This document shows, in pieces, positions 8,640 through 17,882 of a stretch of 64,000 nucleotides of DNA. The first letter of the stretch is position 1; each line of letters starts with the position of its first letter. The position numbers and the translations under genes are program-made. Origin of the DNA: Melastoma dodecandrum (lineage: Eukaryota > Streptophyta > Magnoliopsida > Myrtales > Melastomataceae); NCBI GenBank assembly GCA_029817715.1, contig JARUPY010000105.1:40752-104751 (forward strand). The letters are read 5' to 3'. The notes beneath the pieces were generated by a model. The model was not told the DNA's origin and did not search any database. It worked only from the letters and a program-made list of their open reading frames with translations.

Positions 8640-9781
8640 CGCCTGCCGACGGCGCCGGTCCCGACGGCCCGACCCGCGTCCCCGTCGGGCTCGGGGAGCG
8701 TTCCTACGACATCCTGATCGGGCCGGGCCTCCTGGCGGGCGCGGGGGAGCGCATCGCCGCGCTGGCGCCGGGCGCCGCCTGCGTGATCGTCACCGACACG
8801 CATCTCGCCGAACTCCACCTGCCGGCGCTGCTGGCCTCGCTCGAAGCCGCGGGGCTGCGCCACGCCGAGGTGGTGGTCGAGCCCGGCGAGGGCGCGAAGA
8901 GCTTCGCCACCTACGCCGAGGTCTGCGGCGCCGTGCTCGACGCGCGGGCAGAGCGTGGCGACCTCGTCGTCGCCCTCGGCGGCGGCGTGGTGGGCGACCT
9001 CGCCGGCTTCGTGGCCGCCACGCTCAAGCGCGGCATGCGCTTCGTGCAGGTGCCGACCAGCCTCTTGGCCCAGGTGGATTCGTCCGTCGGCGGCAAGACG
9101 GGGATCAACGCCCCCCAGGGCAAGAACCTCGTCGGCGCCTTCCACCAGCCGTCGCTGGTGCTCGCCGACACCGGCTGCCTCGACACGCTGAGCCCCCGCG
9201 AGTTCCGCGCCGGCTACGCCGAGGTGGCGAAATACGGCCTCATCGACGATGTCGCCTTCTTCGACTGGCTCGACGAGAACCGGGCCGCGATCTTCGCGGC
9301 GGGCGGGCCCGCCCGCCTCCACGCCGTCGCGCAGTCCTGCCGCGCCAAGGCGGCCGTGGTGGCGCGCGACGAGCACGAGCGCGGCGACCGCGCGCTCCTG
9401 AACCTCGGCCACACCTTCGGCCACGCCCTCGAACGCCTGACCCGCTACGACGGCACCCGCCTCGTCCACGGCGAGGCGGTGGCGGTCGGCATCGCGCTGG
9501 CGTTCCGCTTCTCGGTGGCCCGGGGCCTCTGCCCGGCCGCGGACGCCATCCGCGTGGCGGATCATTTCCGCGCCGTCGGCCTGCCGGTGCGCATCCGCGA
9601 CGTGCCGGGCTGGACGGCGGATGCCGACGCGATCCTCGACGCCATGTTCCAGGACAAGAAGGTCACCCGCGGGCGGCTCAACCTCGTGCTCGCGCGCGGC
9701 ATCGGACGAAGCTTCGTGGCACCGGACGTCGAGGCCGAGGCGGTGCGTCGCTTCCTCAACGACGAGCTCGCGAAGGACTGA
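8636..9781 (+). CDS. aroB: 3-dehydroquinate synthase
   Basis: A 381-residue NAD- and zinc-dependent enzyme that cyclises DAHP to 3-dehydroquinate, step two of the shikimate pathway. It shows the NAD-binding GGGVVGDLAGFVAAT, the substrate loop VDSSVGGKTGIN, and zinc ligands within YAEVAKYG, NLGHTFGHALE and HGEAVAVGI. The start overlaps aroK by four bases and the next gene begins 4 bp after the stop, giving the common alphaproteobacterial aroK-aroB-CBS/CorC operon. Confidence 0.95.
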   Translation: MTPADGAGPDGPTRVPVGLGERSYDILIGPGLLAGAGERIAALAPGAACVIVTDTHLAELHLPALLASLEAAGLRHAEVVVEPGEGAKSFATYAEVCGAVLDARAERGDLVVALGGGVVGDLAGFVAATLKRGMRFVQVPTSLLAQVDSSVGGKTGINAPQGKNLVGAFHQPSLVLADTGCLDTLSPREFRAGYAEVAKYGLIDDVAFFDWLDENRAAIFAAGGPARLHAVAQSCRAKAAVVARDEHERGDRALLNLGHTFGHALERLTRYDGTRLVHGEAVAVGIALAFRFSVARGLCPAADAIRVADHFRAVGLPVRIRDVPGWTADADAILDAMFQDKKVTRGRLNLVLARGIGRSFVAPDVEAEAVRRFLNDELAKD

Positions 9782-9785
9782 ACCG

Positions 9786-11252
9786 ATGCATGGCGCTCCG
9801 GCCGAAGTCGCCGCCCAGGGGGCGGACCTTTGGCTCGACATCGCGATCGTGGTGCTCTGCATCACGCTGTCGGCCTTTTTCGCCGCCGCCGAGACGGCGC
9901 TGACCGCCGCGTCCCGCGCCCGCATGCATGCCATCGAGAAGGGGGGCGACAAGCGGGCCGGCATCGTGACGCGCCTGCTCGAGGACCGCGAGCGCTTCAT
10001 CGGCGCCATGCTGCTCGGCAACAACGTCGCCAATATCGGGGCCTCCGCCCTCATCACCAGCGTGCTGCTGGCCCTGGTGGGCGAGACCGGCGTGATCTAC
10101 GCCACCGTGATGATGACGGTCGTCATCCTGGTCTTCGCCGAGGTGCTGCCCAAGACCATCGCGATCAACTTCCCCGACCGGGCCTCGCTGTTCCTGGCCC
10201 GCATGGTGGCCGTGATGGTGGCGGTGTTCGGGCCCGTGCTCAGCGCCGTCGAGATCTTCGTGCGCGGCATCCTGCGGCTCTTCGGCGTCGACCTCGACGA
10301 GAACCGCTCGATGCTGACGGGTGTCGAGGAGTTGAAGAGCGCCGTCGACCTCCTGCACCAGGAGGGCGGCGTCGAGCGCAGCGACCGCGACATGGTGGGG
10401 GGCCTGCTCGACCTGCACGAGCTCGAGGTGCAGGACGTGATGGTCCACCGCACCAAGATGCAGAGCATCAACGCCGCACTGCCCCCGGCCGAGGTGCTGC
10501 GCGAGGTGCTGGCCTCGCCCCACACCCGCCTGCCGCTCTGGCGCGGTGCGCCCGACGAGATCGTGGGCGTGCTGCACGCCAAGGAAGTGCTGCGCGCCCT
10601 GAGCGATCTCGGCGGCGACGGCACCCGGCTCGACATCGCCGCCATCAAGTTCGATCCGTGGTTCGTGCCCGCCACGACCAGCCTGCAGGACCAATTGCAG
10701 GAGTTCCTGCGCCGCAAGCAGCATTTCGCCCTGGTGGTCGACGAATACGGCGAGGTGGAGGGGCTCGTGACGCTCGAGGACATCCTCGAGGAGATCGTGG
10801 GCGACATCCGCGACGAGCACGACCTCGCCGTCCAGGGCCTGCGGCTCAACACGGACGGCAGCGTGACGGTGGACGGCTCCGTGCCGATCCGCGACCTCAA
10901 CCGCGTGATGGGTTGGGAGCTGCCCGACGAGGAGGCCAACACGATCGCGGGCCTCGTCATCCACGAGGCCCAGACCATCCCGGACGTCGGCCAGGTCTTC
11001 ACCTTCCACGGCTTCCGCTTCGAGGTGCTGCGCAAGGTGCGCAACCTCCTCACCCTGATGCGGGTCGTGCCGGACGGGGCCGACGACGCCGAGACGGGCG
11101 CGCAGAGCGGCCGGGCTCCGGCCCAGAAGCCGCCCGCCCCGCCGGTCCGCCGCCGGCCGCCTCGCCCCCGCAGCGGCTGCAGCTCGGGACGAAATAATGT
11201 CGCACCCGGGAACTTTTCCGGGTCCGCGGCCGCGCGAGTGCATCGGAGGTAA
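9786..11252 (+). CDS. HlyC/CorC (CNNM) family membrane protein with CBS domains
   Basis: A 488-residue inner-membrane protein. An N-terminal DUF21/CNNM region has about four membrane segments (IAIVVLCITLSAFFAAAET, GASALITSVLLALVG, VMMTVVILVFAEVLPKTIAI). A CBS pair follows (LEVQDVMVHRT, then HFALVVDEYGEVEGLVTLED), then a CorC_HlyC transporter-associated domain. Members are implicated in Mg2+/Co2+ homeostasis. The last 45 or so residues (Pro/Arg-rich, then SGCSSGRNNVAP) look unlike the family, so a small indel near 11170-11200 could have changed the true end. It is translationally coupled to aroB. Confidence 0.88.
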   Translation: MHGAPAEVAAQGADLWLDIAIVVLCITLSAFFAAAETALTAASRARMHAIEKGGDKRAGIVTRLLEDRERFIGAMLLGNNVANIGASALITSVLLALVGETGVIYATVMMTVVILVFAEVLPKTIAINFPDRASLFLARMVAVMVAVFGPVLSAVEIFVRGILRLFGVDLDENRSMLTGVEELKSAVDLLHQEGGVERSDRDMVGGLLDLHELEVQDVMVHRTKMQSINAALPPAEVLREVLASPHTRLPLWRGAPDEIVGVLHAKEVLRALSDLGGDGTRLDIAAIKFDPWFVPATTSLQDQLQEFLRRKQHFALVVDEYGEVEGLVTLEDILEEIVGDIRDEHDLAVQGLRLNTDGSVTVDGSVPIRDLNRVMGWELPDEEANTIAGLVIHEAQTIPDVGQVFTFHGFRFEVLRKVRNLLTLMRVVPDGADDAETGAQSGRAPAQKPPAPPVRRRPPRPRSGCSSGRNNVAPGNFSGSAAARVHRR

Positions 11253-11306
11253 ATGCCGGGGCCCGCAGCGTGGCTATCCTGTTCGAGGACAGGACGAGAC
11301 CGCCCG

Positions 11307-11558
11307 ATGGACCGCGATACCGATTTCCGCACCTGGAACGTTTTCCGACGTCGACACGACGAGGGCCTGTGCTGCGCGGTCGCGGCCGAGACGCCGGTGC
11401 CGCCCTTCCTCATGTCGGGCGACTGGAATTTCGGTTTCGCCTTCGCGGGCGATCCTCCTGTCGCGGGCTTCTGCGCCGCCGCGGCGGATGCCGGCATGGT
11501 TTTCCGCGGCTATTACCTGTTCCTCGCCCTCGCGGTCCCGAGCAGCCAGCGGCATTAG
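11307..11558 (+). CDS. Small uncharacterised protein (83 residues)
   Basis: A short open frame with reading bias matching its surroundings. It is acidic and basic at the start (MDRDTDFRTWNVFRRRHDEG) and hydrophobic later, with two cysteines in GLCCAV and one in GFCAAAADAG. It ends in a Tyr/Leu-rich stretch (GYYLFLALAV). There is no clear signal peptide. An in-frame ATG at 11253 would lengthen it by 18 residues. I do not recognise a family, and only the coding-like composition and isolated position support it. Confidence 0.45.
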   Translation: MDRDTDFRTWNVFRRRHDEGLCCAVAAETPVPPFLMSGDWNFGFAFAGDPPVAGFCAAAADAGMVFRGYYLFLALAVPSSQRH

Positions 11559-11942
11559 AGCCGATCGCGATCGGGTGGAGTCACCTGGTCGCGTGACGAT
11601 GCTCCTGGAAACAGGACCTGAGGGTCGGAGCCGCGAGCCAAGGCGAGCACGGCGACGCGATCAAGCCAAGGTGAGCCTTCGGGCGGGCGGTGAGATGTCA
11701 CCACGGGCCGGCCTCGTCCCGAACCCGCCGCCAGGATCGCCTCGTCGCACGCGCCCCTCGCCATGACGGCGGAGCGGGAACCGCATCGCCAACCTCCACG
11801 CTGTCGCCGGGCGCGGTGCCGTGGCGCCTCGGATCCCGTCATCGCGGCGAAACGGCGGTGCGGCGGGAGCCGAAGCGCGGTCTCGCGCATTCTCCTGTCC
11901 GGAGCGACCGCAGACGCGGCGCCGCAGGCGACAGGAAGACCG
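11559..11942. repeat. Intergenic region containing a degenerate copy of the palindromic repeat family
   Basis: There is no convincing gene in these 384 bases. From about 11640 to 11775 the sequence resembles one unit of the tandem arrays: GCGAGCACGGCGACGCGATC near 11648 matches the left arm, AAGGTGAGCCTTCGGGCGG matches the conserved post-arm segment, and GATCGCCTCGTCGC (11737-11750) followed by CCTCGCCATGACGGC (11756-11770) matches the right arm. It is a single, decayed copy. The rest holds nothing I recognise before the dodecin start. Confidence 0.55.
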
Positions 11943-12155
11943 ATGTCCGAACATACCTACCGGCTGATCGAAGTCGTGGGCTCCTCCCCGACCGGGATCG
12001 ACGATGCCATCAAGGAGGCCATCGCCGACGCGGCGAAGACGATCCGCAACATCCGCTGGTTCCAGGTGGTCGAGACGCGCGGCCACGTGGAAAACGACAA
12101 GGTGGCGCATTTCCAGGTGACGCTGAAGATCGGCTTCACGCTCGACGACCGCTGA
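11943..12155 (+). CDS. Dodecin family protein
   Basis: A 70-residue protein matching the dodecin fold: a small beta-alpha-beta-beta unit that assembles into a hollow dodecamer storing flavin or related cofactors. Family landmarks are YRLIEVVGSSPTGIDDAIKEAI, the tryptophan that stacks on the flavin (IRWFQVVETRG) and the end HFQVTLKIGFTLDD. It is full length, with an ATG at 11943. It stands alone, with no operon partner within 100 bp. Confidence 0.92.
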   Translation: MSEHTYRLIEVVGSSPTGIDDAIKEAIADAAKTIRNIRWFQVVETRGHVENDKVAHFQVTLKIGFTLDDR

Positions 12156-12282
12156 GCGCTCGCGCCGGCACGGGCATCCGCCGGGCGGGGACGATCCCTC
12201 GCCCGGGCGCGTTGCCGGCGGCCGCTCGCCTTGGTAATCCTGCGCGCGCCGGCCGCGGGCCGGAGGACCGGTGGGGATCATC

Positions 12283-13374
12283 ATGGCGCAGACGGCGTCG
12301 GGGGCGGGCAACCGGCGGCGCATCGCCGTCATCCCGGGGGACGGGATCGGCAAGGAGACCGTACCCGAAGGGCTGAAGGTGCTCGAAGCGGTCGCGCGCC
12401 GCCGCGAGCTCGATCTCGCCTTCGACGCGTTCGACTTCTCCTCCTACGACTATTATGCCCGGCACGGCCGCATGCTGCCGGAGGACTGGCGGGACCAGAT
12501 CGGCGGCCACGACGCCATCTTCTTCGGGGCGGTGGGCCTCCCCGACAAGATGCCCGACCACGTCTCGCTCTGGGGCTCGCTGCTGCAGTTCCGTCGGGTC
12601 TTCGACCAATACGTCAACCTGCGCCCCGTGCGGCTGATGCCGGGCGTCAAGGCGCCCCTCGCGGGGCGGGAGCCCGGCGACATCGATTTCTGGGTCGTGC
12701 GCGAGAACACCGAGGGCGAATATTCGTCGATCGGCGGGCGCATGTTCGAGGGAACCGAGCGCGAGACCGTGATGCAGGAGACGGTGCTGTCGCGGCACGG
12801 CGTCGACCGCGTGCTGCGCTACGCCTTCGACCTCGCGCAGCGGCGGCCCAAGCGCCACCTGACCTCGGCCACGAAATCCAACGGCATCGCCATCACCATG
12901 CCCTACTGGGACGAGCGGGTGGAGGCGATGGCGGCCTCCTACCCCGAAGTGCGGTGGGACAAGTACCACATCGACATCCTCACGGCCCATTTCGTGCTGA
13001 ACCCGGACCGGTTCGACGTCGTCGTGGCGTCGAACCTCTTCGGCGACATCCTGTCGGACCTCGGCCCGGCCTGCACCGGCACGATCGGCATCGCGCCCTC
13101 GGGCAACATCAATCCCGAGGGCACCTTCCCGTCGCTCTTCGAACCCGTGCACGGCTCGGCGCCCGACATCGCCGGCCAGGGCATCGCCAATCCCATCGGC
13201 CAGATCTGGTCGGCCGCCATGATGCTCGACCATCTCGGCGAGCCGGAGGCCGCCGCCGACATCGTCGCCGCCATCGAGCGCAGCCTCGCCGATCCCCGCA
13301 CCCGCACGCGCGACCTCGGCGGGACCGCCGACACGGCGGGCTGCGGCGACGCCGTCGCGGCCCTGCTGGGCTGA
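12283..13374 (+). CDS. Tartrate dehydrogenase / isopropylmalate-type beta-decarboxylating dehydrogenase
   Basis: A 363-residue NAD-dependent dehydrogenase of the IDH/IMDH superfamily, closest in pattern to tartrate dehydrogenase (TtuC). It has IAVIPGDGIGKETVPEG at the nucleotide/substrate end, the substrate arginine region RENTEGEYSSIGGR, the lysine in RHLTSATKSNG, and the metal-binding aspartates in SNLFGDILSDL and EPVHGSAPDIAGQ. Reactions of this subgroup include oxidation or decarboxylation of tartrate, malate and meso-tartrate. ATG at 12283 is used; a GTG at 12271 with GGAGG close upstream is a realistic alternative adding four residues. It is followed 17 bp later by a hydroxy acid dehydrogenase. 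Confidence 0.85.
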   Translation: MAQTASGAGNRRRIAVIPGDGIGKETVPEGLKVLEAVARRRELDLAFDAFDFSSYDYYARHGRMLPEDWRDQIGGHDAIFFGAVGLPDKMPDHVSLWGSLLQFRRVFDQYVNLRPVRLMPGVKAPLAGREPGDIDFWVVRENTEGEYSSIGGRMFEGTERETVMQETVLSRHGVDRVLRYAFDLAQRRPKRHLTSATKSNGIAITMPYWDERVEAMAASYPEVRWDKYHIDILTAHFVLNPDRFDVVVASNLFGDILSDLGPACTGTIGIAPSGNINPEGTFPSLFEPVHGSAPDIAGQGIANPIGQIWSAAMMLDHLGEPEAAADIVAAIERSLADPRTRTRDLGGTADTAGCGDAVAALLG

Positions 13375-13391
13375 GCCCGCGGGAGCGTGCG

Positions 13392-14690
13392 GTGAGCGAG
13401 CCGGACCCGCGGGGCGCCACCCGCCACGGCTGGGACGCGCTCCAGGCCAGCGCCGCCGCTCCCGCGGTGGCGGCCGGGGTCGCGCGCCGGCCGGACGACG
13501 CCGTGCCTCGCGCGCTGCGCGGCTTCCTGGCGCTCGACGATTTCGAGCGGGCGGCACGGCGGCGGCTGCCGCGCCAGATCTACGGCTATTACGCGGGCGC
13601 GGCCGAGACCAACCAGTCCCGCGACGACAACCGGCGCGCCTTCCGGGACATCGCCTTCGTGCCGACCGGGCTGGCGGACGTGTCGCGCCGCTCGACGGCC
13701 GCGACCCTGTTCGGCGTCCCCTATCGCTTCCCCTTCGGCATCGCGCCCATGGGCCTGTCGGGCCTCTCGACCTTCGCGGGCGACCTCGTGCTGGCGCGGG
13801 CGGCGCGGGCGGAAGGCATCCCCATGGTGGTCAGCGCCACCTCGATCATGCGGCTCGAGCGGCTGGCCGCCGAGGGCGGGGCGCGCTGGTTCCAGGCCTA
13901 TCTGCCGGGCGAGCCCGCGCGCGTCGCCGCCATGGTGGACCGCGTCGCGGCGGCGGGCTTCGACACGTTCGTGCTGACCGTCGACGTCCCGGTCCCGGCC
14001 AACCGCGAGAACAACACCCGCACGGGCTTCTCCATCCCGCTGCGGCCGAGCCTGCGGCTGCTGCTCGATGGCCTCGCCCATCCGGCCTGGTCGCTCGGCA
14101 CCTTCCTGAGGACGCTGCGGGCCGGCATGCCCCACATGGAGAACATGGACGCCCAGCGCGGCCCGCCCATCCTGTCGCGCGATCTCGTGCGGGCGGTCGG
14201 CAAGCGCGACGGCCTCACCTGGGGGCACGTCGACCTCATCCGGCGGCGCTGGGCGGGGCGCTTCGTGCTGAAGGGGGTGCTGTCGGCGGCCGATGCCGCC
14301 GAGGCCGGCCGGCGCGGCGTCGACGCCGTCTGGGTATCGAACCACGGCGGCCGCCAGCTCGACGGCGCCCTGGCGCCGCTCCACGCGCTGCCCGCCGTCA
14401 AGGCCGCGGCGGGGTCCATGGCGGTGCTGTTCGACAGCGGCGTGCGGCGCGGCACGGACGTGCTGAAAGCCCTGGCGCTCGGGGCCGATGTCGTCTTCCT
14501 CGGCCGGCCGTTCCTCTTCGCCGCCGCGGCCGCCGGCGAGGCCGGGGTGCGCCACGCGATCGGCCTGCTCGGCGCCGAGGTCGAGCGCGACGTGGCGCTG
14601 CGCGGGGTCACGGGGGTCGGCGCCCTGGCGCCGCATCACCTCCGGGACGCCCATCCGCGGCTGGAGATGTCCAGCCCCGCGCCGCCGTGA
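13392..14690 (+). CDS. FMN-dependent alpha-hydroxy acid dehydrogenase
   Basis: A 432-residue TIM-barrel flavoenzyme of the lactate dehydrogenase/mandelate dehydrogenase/glycolate oxidase family. It shows IYGYYAGAAETNQS, FPFGIAPMGLSG (FMN contacts), the FVLTVDVPVPANRENN segment, FVLKGVLSAADA with the FMN-contacting lysine, and the signature SNHGGRQLDGA containing the catalytic histidine and arginine. An N-terminal extension of about 45 residues precedes the domain. The GTG at 13392 has GGGAG 6 bases upstream. Sitting behind a tartrate-type dehydrogenase suggests joint catabolism of hydroxy acids, but the substrate is not determined. Confidence 0.88.
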   Translation: MSEPDPRGATRHGWDALQASAAAPAVAAGVARRPDDAVPRALRGFLALDDFERAARRRLPRQIYGYYAGAAETNQSRDDNRRAFRDIAFVPTGLADVSRRSTAATLFGVPYRFPFGIAPMGLSGLSTFAGDLVLARAARAEGIPMVVSATSIMRLERLAAEGGARWFQAYLPGEPARVAAMVDRVAAAGFDTFVLTVDVPVPANRENNTRTGFSIPLRPSLRLLLDGLAHPAWSLGTFLRTLRAGMPHMENMDAQRGPPILSRDLVRAVGKRDGLTWGHVDLIRRRWAGRFVLKGVLSAADAAEAGRRGVDAVWVSNHGGRQLDGALAPLHALPAVKAAAGSMAVLFDSGVRRGTDVLKALALGADVVFLGRPFLFAAAAAGEAGVRHAIGLLGAEVERDVALRGVTGVGALAPHHLRDAHPRLEMSSPAPP

Positions 14691-15214
14691 GGCTCGACGA
14701 CCTCGGGCCGCGCATCTGCATCATGGGGCCGTCGAACAGCGGCAAGTCGACCCTGGCGGCCGCGGTCGGGCGGGCGCGGGACCTCGCGCCGGTCCACCTC
14801 GACCGGCTCCATCACCTGCCGCACACCGATTGGCGGCCCCGTCCCGCCGCGGATTTCCTCGCCCTGCACGACGCCGCCATCGCGGCCGAACGCTGGGTCA
14901 TGGATGGCAACTACACGCGCTACCTGCCCCAGCGCCTCGCCCGCGCGACGGGCTTCATCCTGCTCGACGCCCCCGCCGCCGTGAGCCTGCTCCGCTACCT
15001 GCGCCGGTGCTGGTTCGAGCGGGACCGGCGCGGGGGCCTCGAAGGCGGGCGCGACAGCGTCAAATGGGTCATGATCCGCCACATCGTCGGGGTGACGCGC
15101 GGCAACCGGAGCCGCTACGGCCGGATGTTCGACGACGTCGCGCTGCCGAAGCTCCGGCTCGGGACGGCGGCGGAGCTCGCGGCCTTCTACCGGAGGGAGG
15201 GGCTCTCGCGGTGA
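14687..15214 (+). CDS. Small P-loop NTPase, adenylate kinase-like / topology-modulation (FlaR-like) family
   Basis: A 175-residue P-loop protein. Walker A is GPSNSGKST near residue 14. Then come HLDRLHHLPHTDWRPRP (substrate-lid region seen in AAA_17/FlaR-like kinases), WVMDGNYTRYLPQR and FILLDAPAAVSLLRYLRR as the Walker B-like strand. Members are annotated as shikimate/adenylate kinase-like or DNA topology-modulation proteins, with unclear substrates. The GTG start overlaps the stop of the hydroxy acid dehydrogenase by four bases, so it is translated from the same message. It is the last gene before the first tandem array. Confidence 0.75.
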   Translation: MRLDDLGPRICIMGPSNSGKSTLAAAVGRARDLAPVHLDRLHHLPHTDWRPRPAADFLALHDAAIAAERWVMDGNYTRYLPQRLARATGFILLDAPAAVSLLRYLRRCWFERDRRGGLEGGRDSVKWVMIRHIVGVTRGNRSRYGRMFDDVALPKLRLGTAAELAAFYRREGLSR

Positions 15215-15249
15215 TCCGGCGTCCGTGAGATCGGCTCGGCTTGCGACCG

Positions 15250-17680
15250 CCTCCCGCGCCGGGCCGGCACCACCACTCTCTCCACCGTCATCGCGAGCAC
15301 AGCGAAGCGATCCAGGCCCGGCGTGAGCCTCCGGCCCTGCTGAGAGCGCCCCCCGCGGCGGATCCGTCCGGAACCGTCTCCTGGATTGCTTCGTCGCTCG
15401 CGCTCCTCGCAATGACGATGGAGAGGCGATGCGATCGGCCCGACGCCGTGTCGTCCCGGCGGCGGGTCGGCACCACCACTCTCTCCACCGTCATGGCGAG
15501 CAGAGCGAGGCGATCCAGGCCCGGCGTGAGCCTCCGGCCGCGCCGAGAGCGCTCCCCGCGCCGGGCCGATCCTGAACCGTCGCCTGGATCGCTTCGTCGC
15601 TCGCGCTTCTCGCAATGACGATGGAGAGGCGATGCGATCGGCCCGACGCCGTGTCGTCCCGGCGGCGGGTCGGCACCACCACTCTCTCCACCGTCATCGC
15701 GAGCACAGCGAAGCGATCCAGGCCCGGCGTGAGCCTCCGGCCCGGCTGAGAGCGCACCCCGCGCCGGATCCGTCCGGAACCGTCTCCTGGATTGCTTCGT
15801 CGCTCACGCTCCTCGCAATGACGACGGAAAGGCGATGCGATCAGCCGGACGCCGTGTCGTCCCGGCGGCGGGCCGGCACCACCACTCTCTCCACCGTCAT
15901 CGCGAGCACAGCGAAGCGATCCAGGCCCGGCGTGAGCCTCCGGCCCGGCTGAGAGCGCCCCCCGCGCCGGATCCGTCCGGAACCGTCTCCTGGATTGCTT
16001 CGTCGCTCGCGCTCCTCGCAATGACGACGGAAAGGCGATGCGATCGGCCCGACGCCGTATCGTCCCGGCGGCGGGTCGGCACCACCCACTCTCTCCACCG
16101 TCATCGCGAGCGCAGCGAAGCGATCCAGCCCCGGCGTGAGCCTCCGGCCCGGCTGAGAGCGCACCCCGCGCCGGATCCGTCTCCTGGATTGCTTCGTCGC
16201 TCGCGCTCCTCGCAATGACGACGGAAAAGGCGATGCGATCAGCCGGACGCCGTATCGTCCCGGCGGCGGGTCGGCACCACCACTCTCTCCAGCGTCATCG
16301 CGAGCACAGCGAAGCGATCCAGGCCCGGCGTGAGCCTCCGGCCCTGCTGAGAGCGCACCCCGCGCCGGATCCATCCGGAACCGTCTCCTGGATTGCTTCG
16401 TCGCTGCGCTCCTCGCAATGACGACGGAAAGGCGATGCGATCGGCCCGACGCCGTATCGTCCCGGCGGCGGGTCGGCACCCACCACTCTCTCCACCGTCA
16501 TCGCGAGCACAGCGAAGCGATCCAGGCCTGGCGTGAGCCTCCGGCCCTGCTGAGAGCGCACCCCCGCGCCGGATCCGTCCGGAAACCGTCTCCTGGATTG
16601 CTTCGTCGCTCGCGCTCCTCGCAATGACGACGGAAAGGGCGATGCGATCGGCCCGACGCCGTATCGTCCCGGCGGCGGGTCGGCACCACCACTCTCTCCA
16701 CCGTCATCGCGAGCACAGCGAAGCGATCCAGGCCCGGCGTGAGCCTCCGGCCCGGCTGACAGCGCACCCCGCGCCGGATCCGTCTCCTGGATTGCTTCGT
16801 CGCTCGCGCTCCTCGCAATGACGACGGAAAAGGCGATGCGATCAGCCGGACGCCGTGTCGTCCCGGCGGCGGGTCGGCACCACCACTCTCTCCACCGTCA
16901 TCGCGAGCACAGCGAAGCGATCCAGGCCCGGCGTGAGCCTCCGGCCCGGCTGAGAGCGCACCCCGCGCCGGATTCCGTCCGGAACCGACTCCTGGATTGC
17001 TTCGTCGCTACGCTCCTCGCAATGACGACGGAAAGGCGATGCGATCGGCCCGACGCCGTGTCGTCCCCGGCGGCGGGCCGGCACCACCACTCTCTCCACC
17101 GTCATCGCGAGCGCGGCGAAGCGATCCAGCCGGCGTGCGCCTCCGGCCCGGCTGAGAGCGCACCCCGCGCCGGATCCGTCCGGAACCGTCTCCTGGATTG
17201 CTTCGTCGCTCGCGCTCCTCGCAATGACGATGGAGAGGCGATGCGATCGGCCCGACGCCGTGTCGTCCCGGCGGCGGGTCGGCACCACCACTCTCTCCAC
17301 CGTCATCGCGAGCACAGCGAAGCGATCCAGGCCCGGCGTGAGCCTCCGGCCCTGCTGAGAGCGCACCCCGCGCCGGAACCGTCTCCTGGATTGCTTCGTC
17401 GCTCGCGCTCCTCGCAATGACGACGGAAAGGGCGATGCGATCGGCCCGACGCCGTGTCGTCCCGGCGGCGGGTCGGCACCACCACTCTCTCCACCGTCAT
17501 CGCGAGCACAGCGAAGCGATCCAGGCCCGGCGTGAGCCTCCGGCCCTGCTGAGAGCGCACCCCGCGCCGGATCCGTCCGGAACCGTCTCCTGGATTGCTT
17601 CGTCGCTCGCGCTCCTCGCAATGACGACGGAAAGGGCGATGCGATCGGCCCGACGCCGTATCGTCCCGGCGGCGGGGCGG
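15250..17680. repeat. Tandem array 1: 12 units with a period of about 203 bp carrying inverted-repeat arms
   Basis: Twelve head-to-tail copies. The left arm CGTCATCGCGAGC begins at 15286, 15489, 15692, 15895, 16099, 16293, 16496, 16702, 16896, 17100, 17301 and 17495. Spacings are 194-206 bp, mostly 203. Shorter units lack a 9-base segment around CCGGAACCGT. Each unit has a left arm ending AGCGAAGCGATCCAG, a conserved GTGAGCCTCCGGCC, a middle of about 50 bp, then the right arm CTGGATTGCTTCGTCGC to CTCGCAATGACG. The right arm is an imperfect inverted repeat of the left. About 75 bp link it to the next unit. Copies differ by scattered substitutions and single-base indels. The arms resemble REP-like palindromes common in environmental bacteria (my recollection). 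Open frames through it are by-products. Confidence 0.92.
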
Positions 17681-17882
17681 CGCACCGATTCGGTCGGTTG
17701 CGTTCGCGCCTCCGTAACGGAAACCTGCACGGCCGGTCCTTGCGCGGCGAGGCGTCAACCCATCCGTGACGATGGACCCTGCGACCTTCCCCTGCAATGC
17801 CGGCTCGCCCATCGGATCCGAACCGGGACCCGGCCCGTTCCGAACCCGCCGGGGCGCCCGTCCCCCGATCCCAGGAGCCAGC

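Noticed and set aside
15250..17680. CRISPR array
   Set aside because: The period is about 203 bp, the whole unit is repeated rather than a short repeat with unique spacers, and there are no cas genes.
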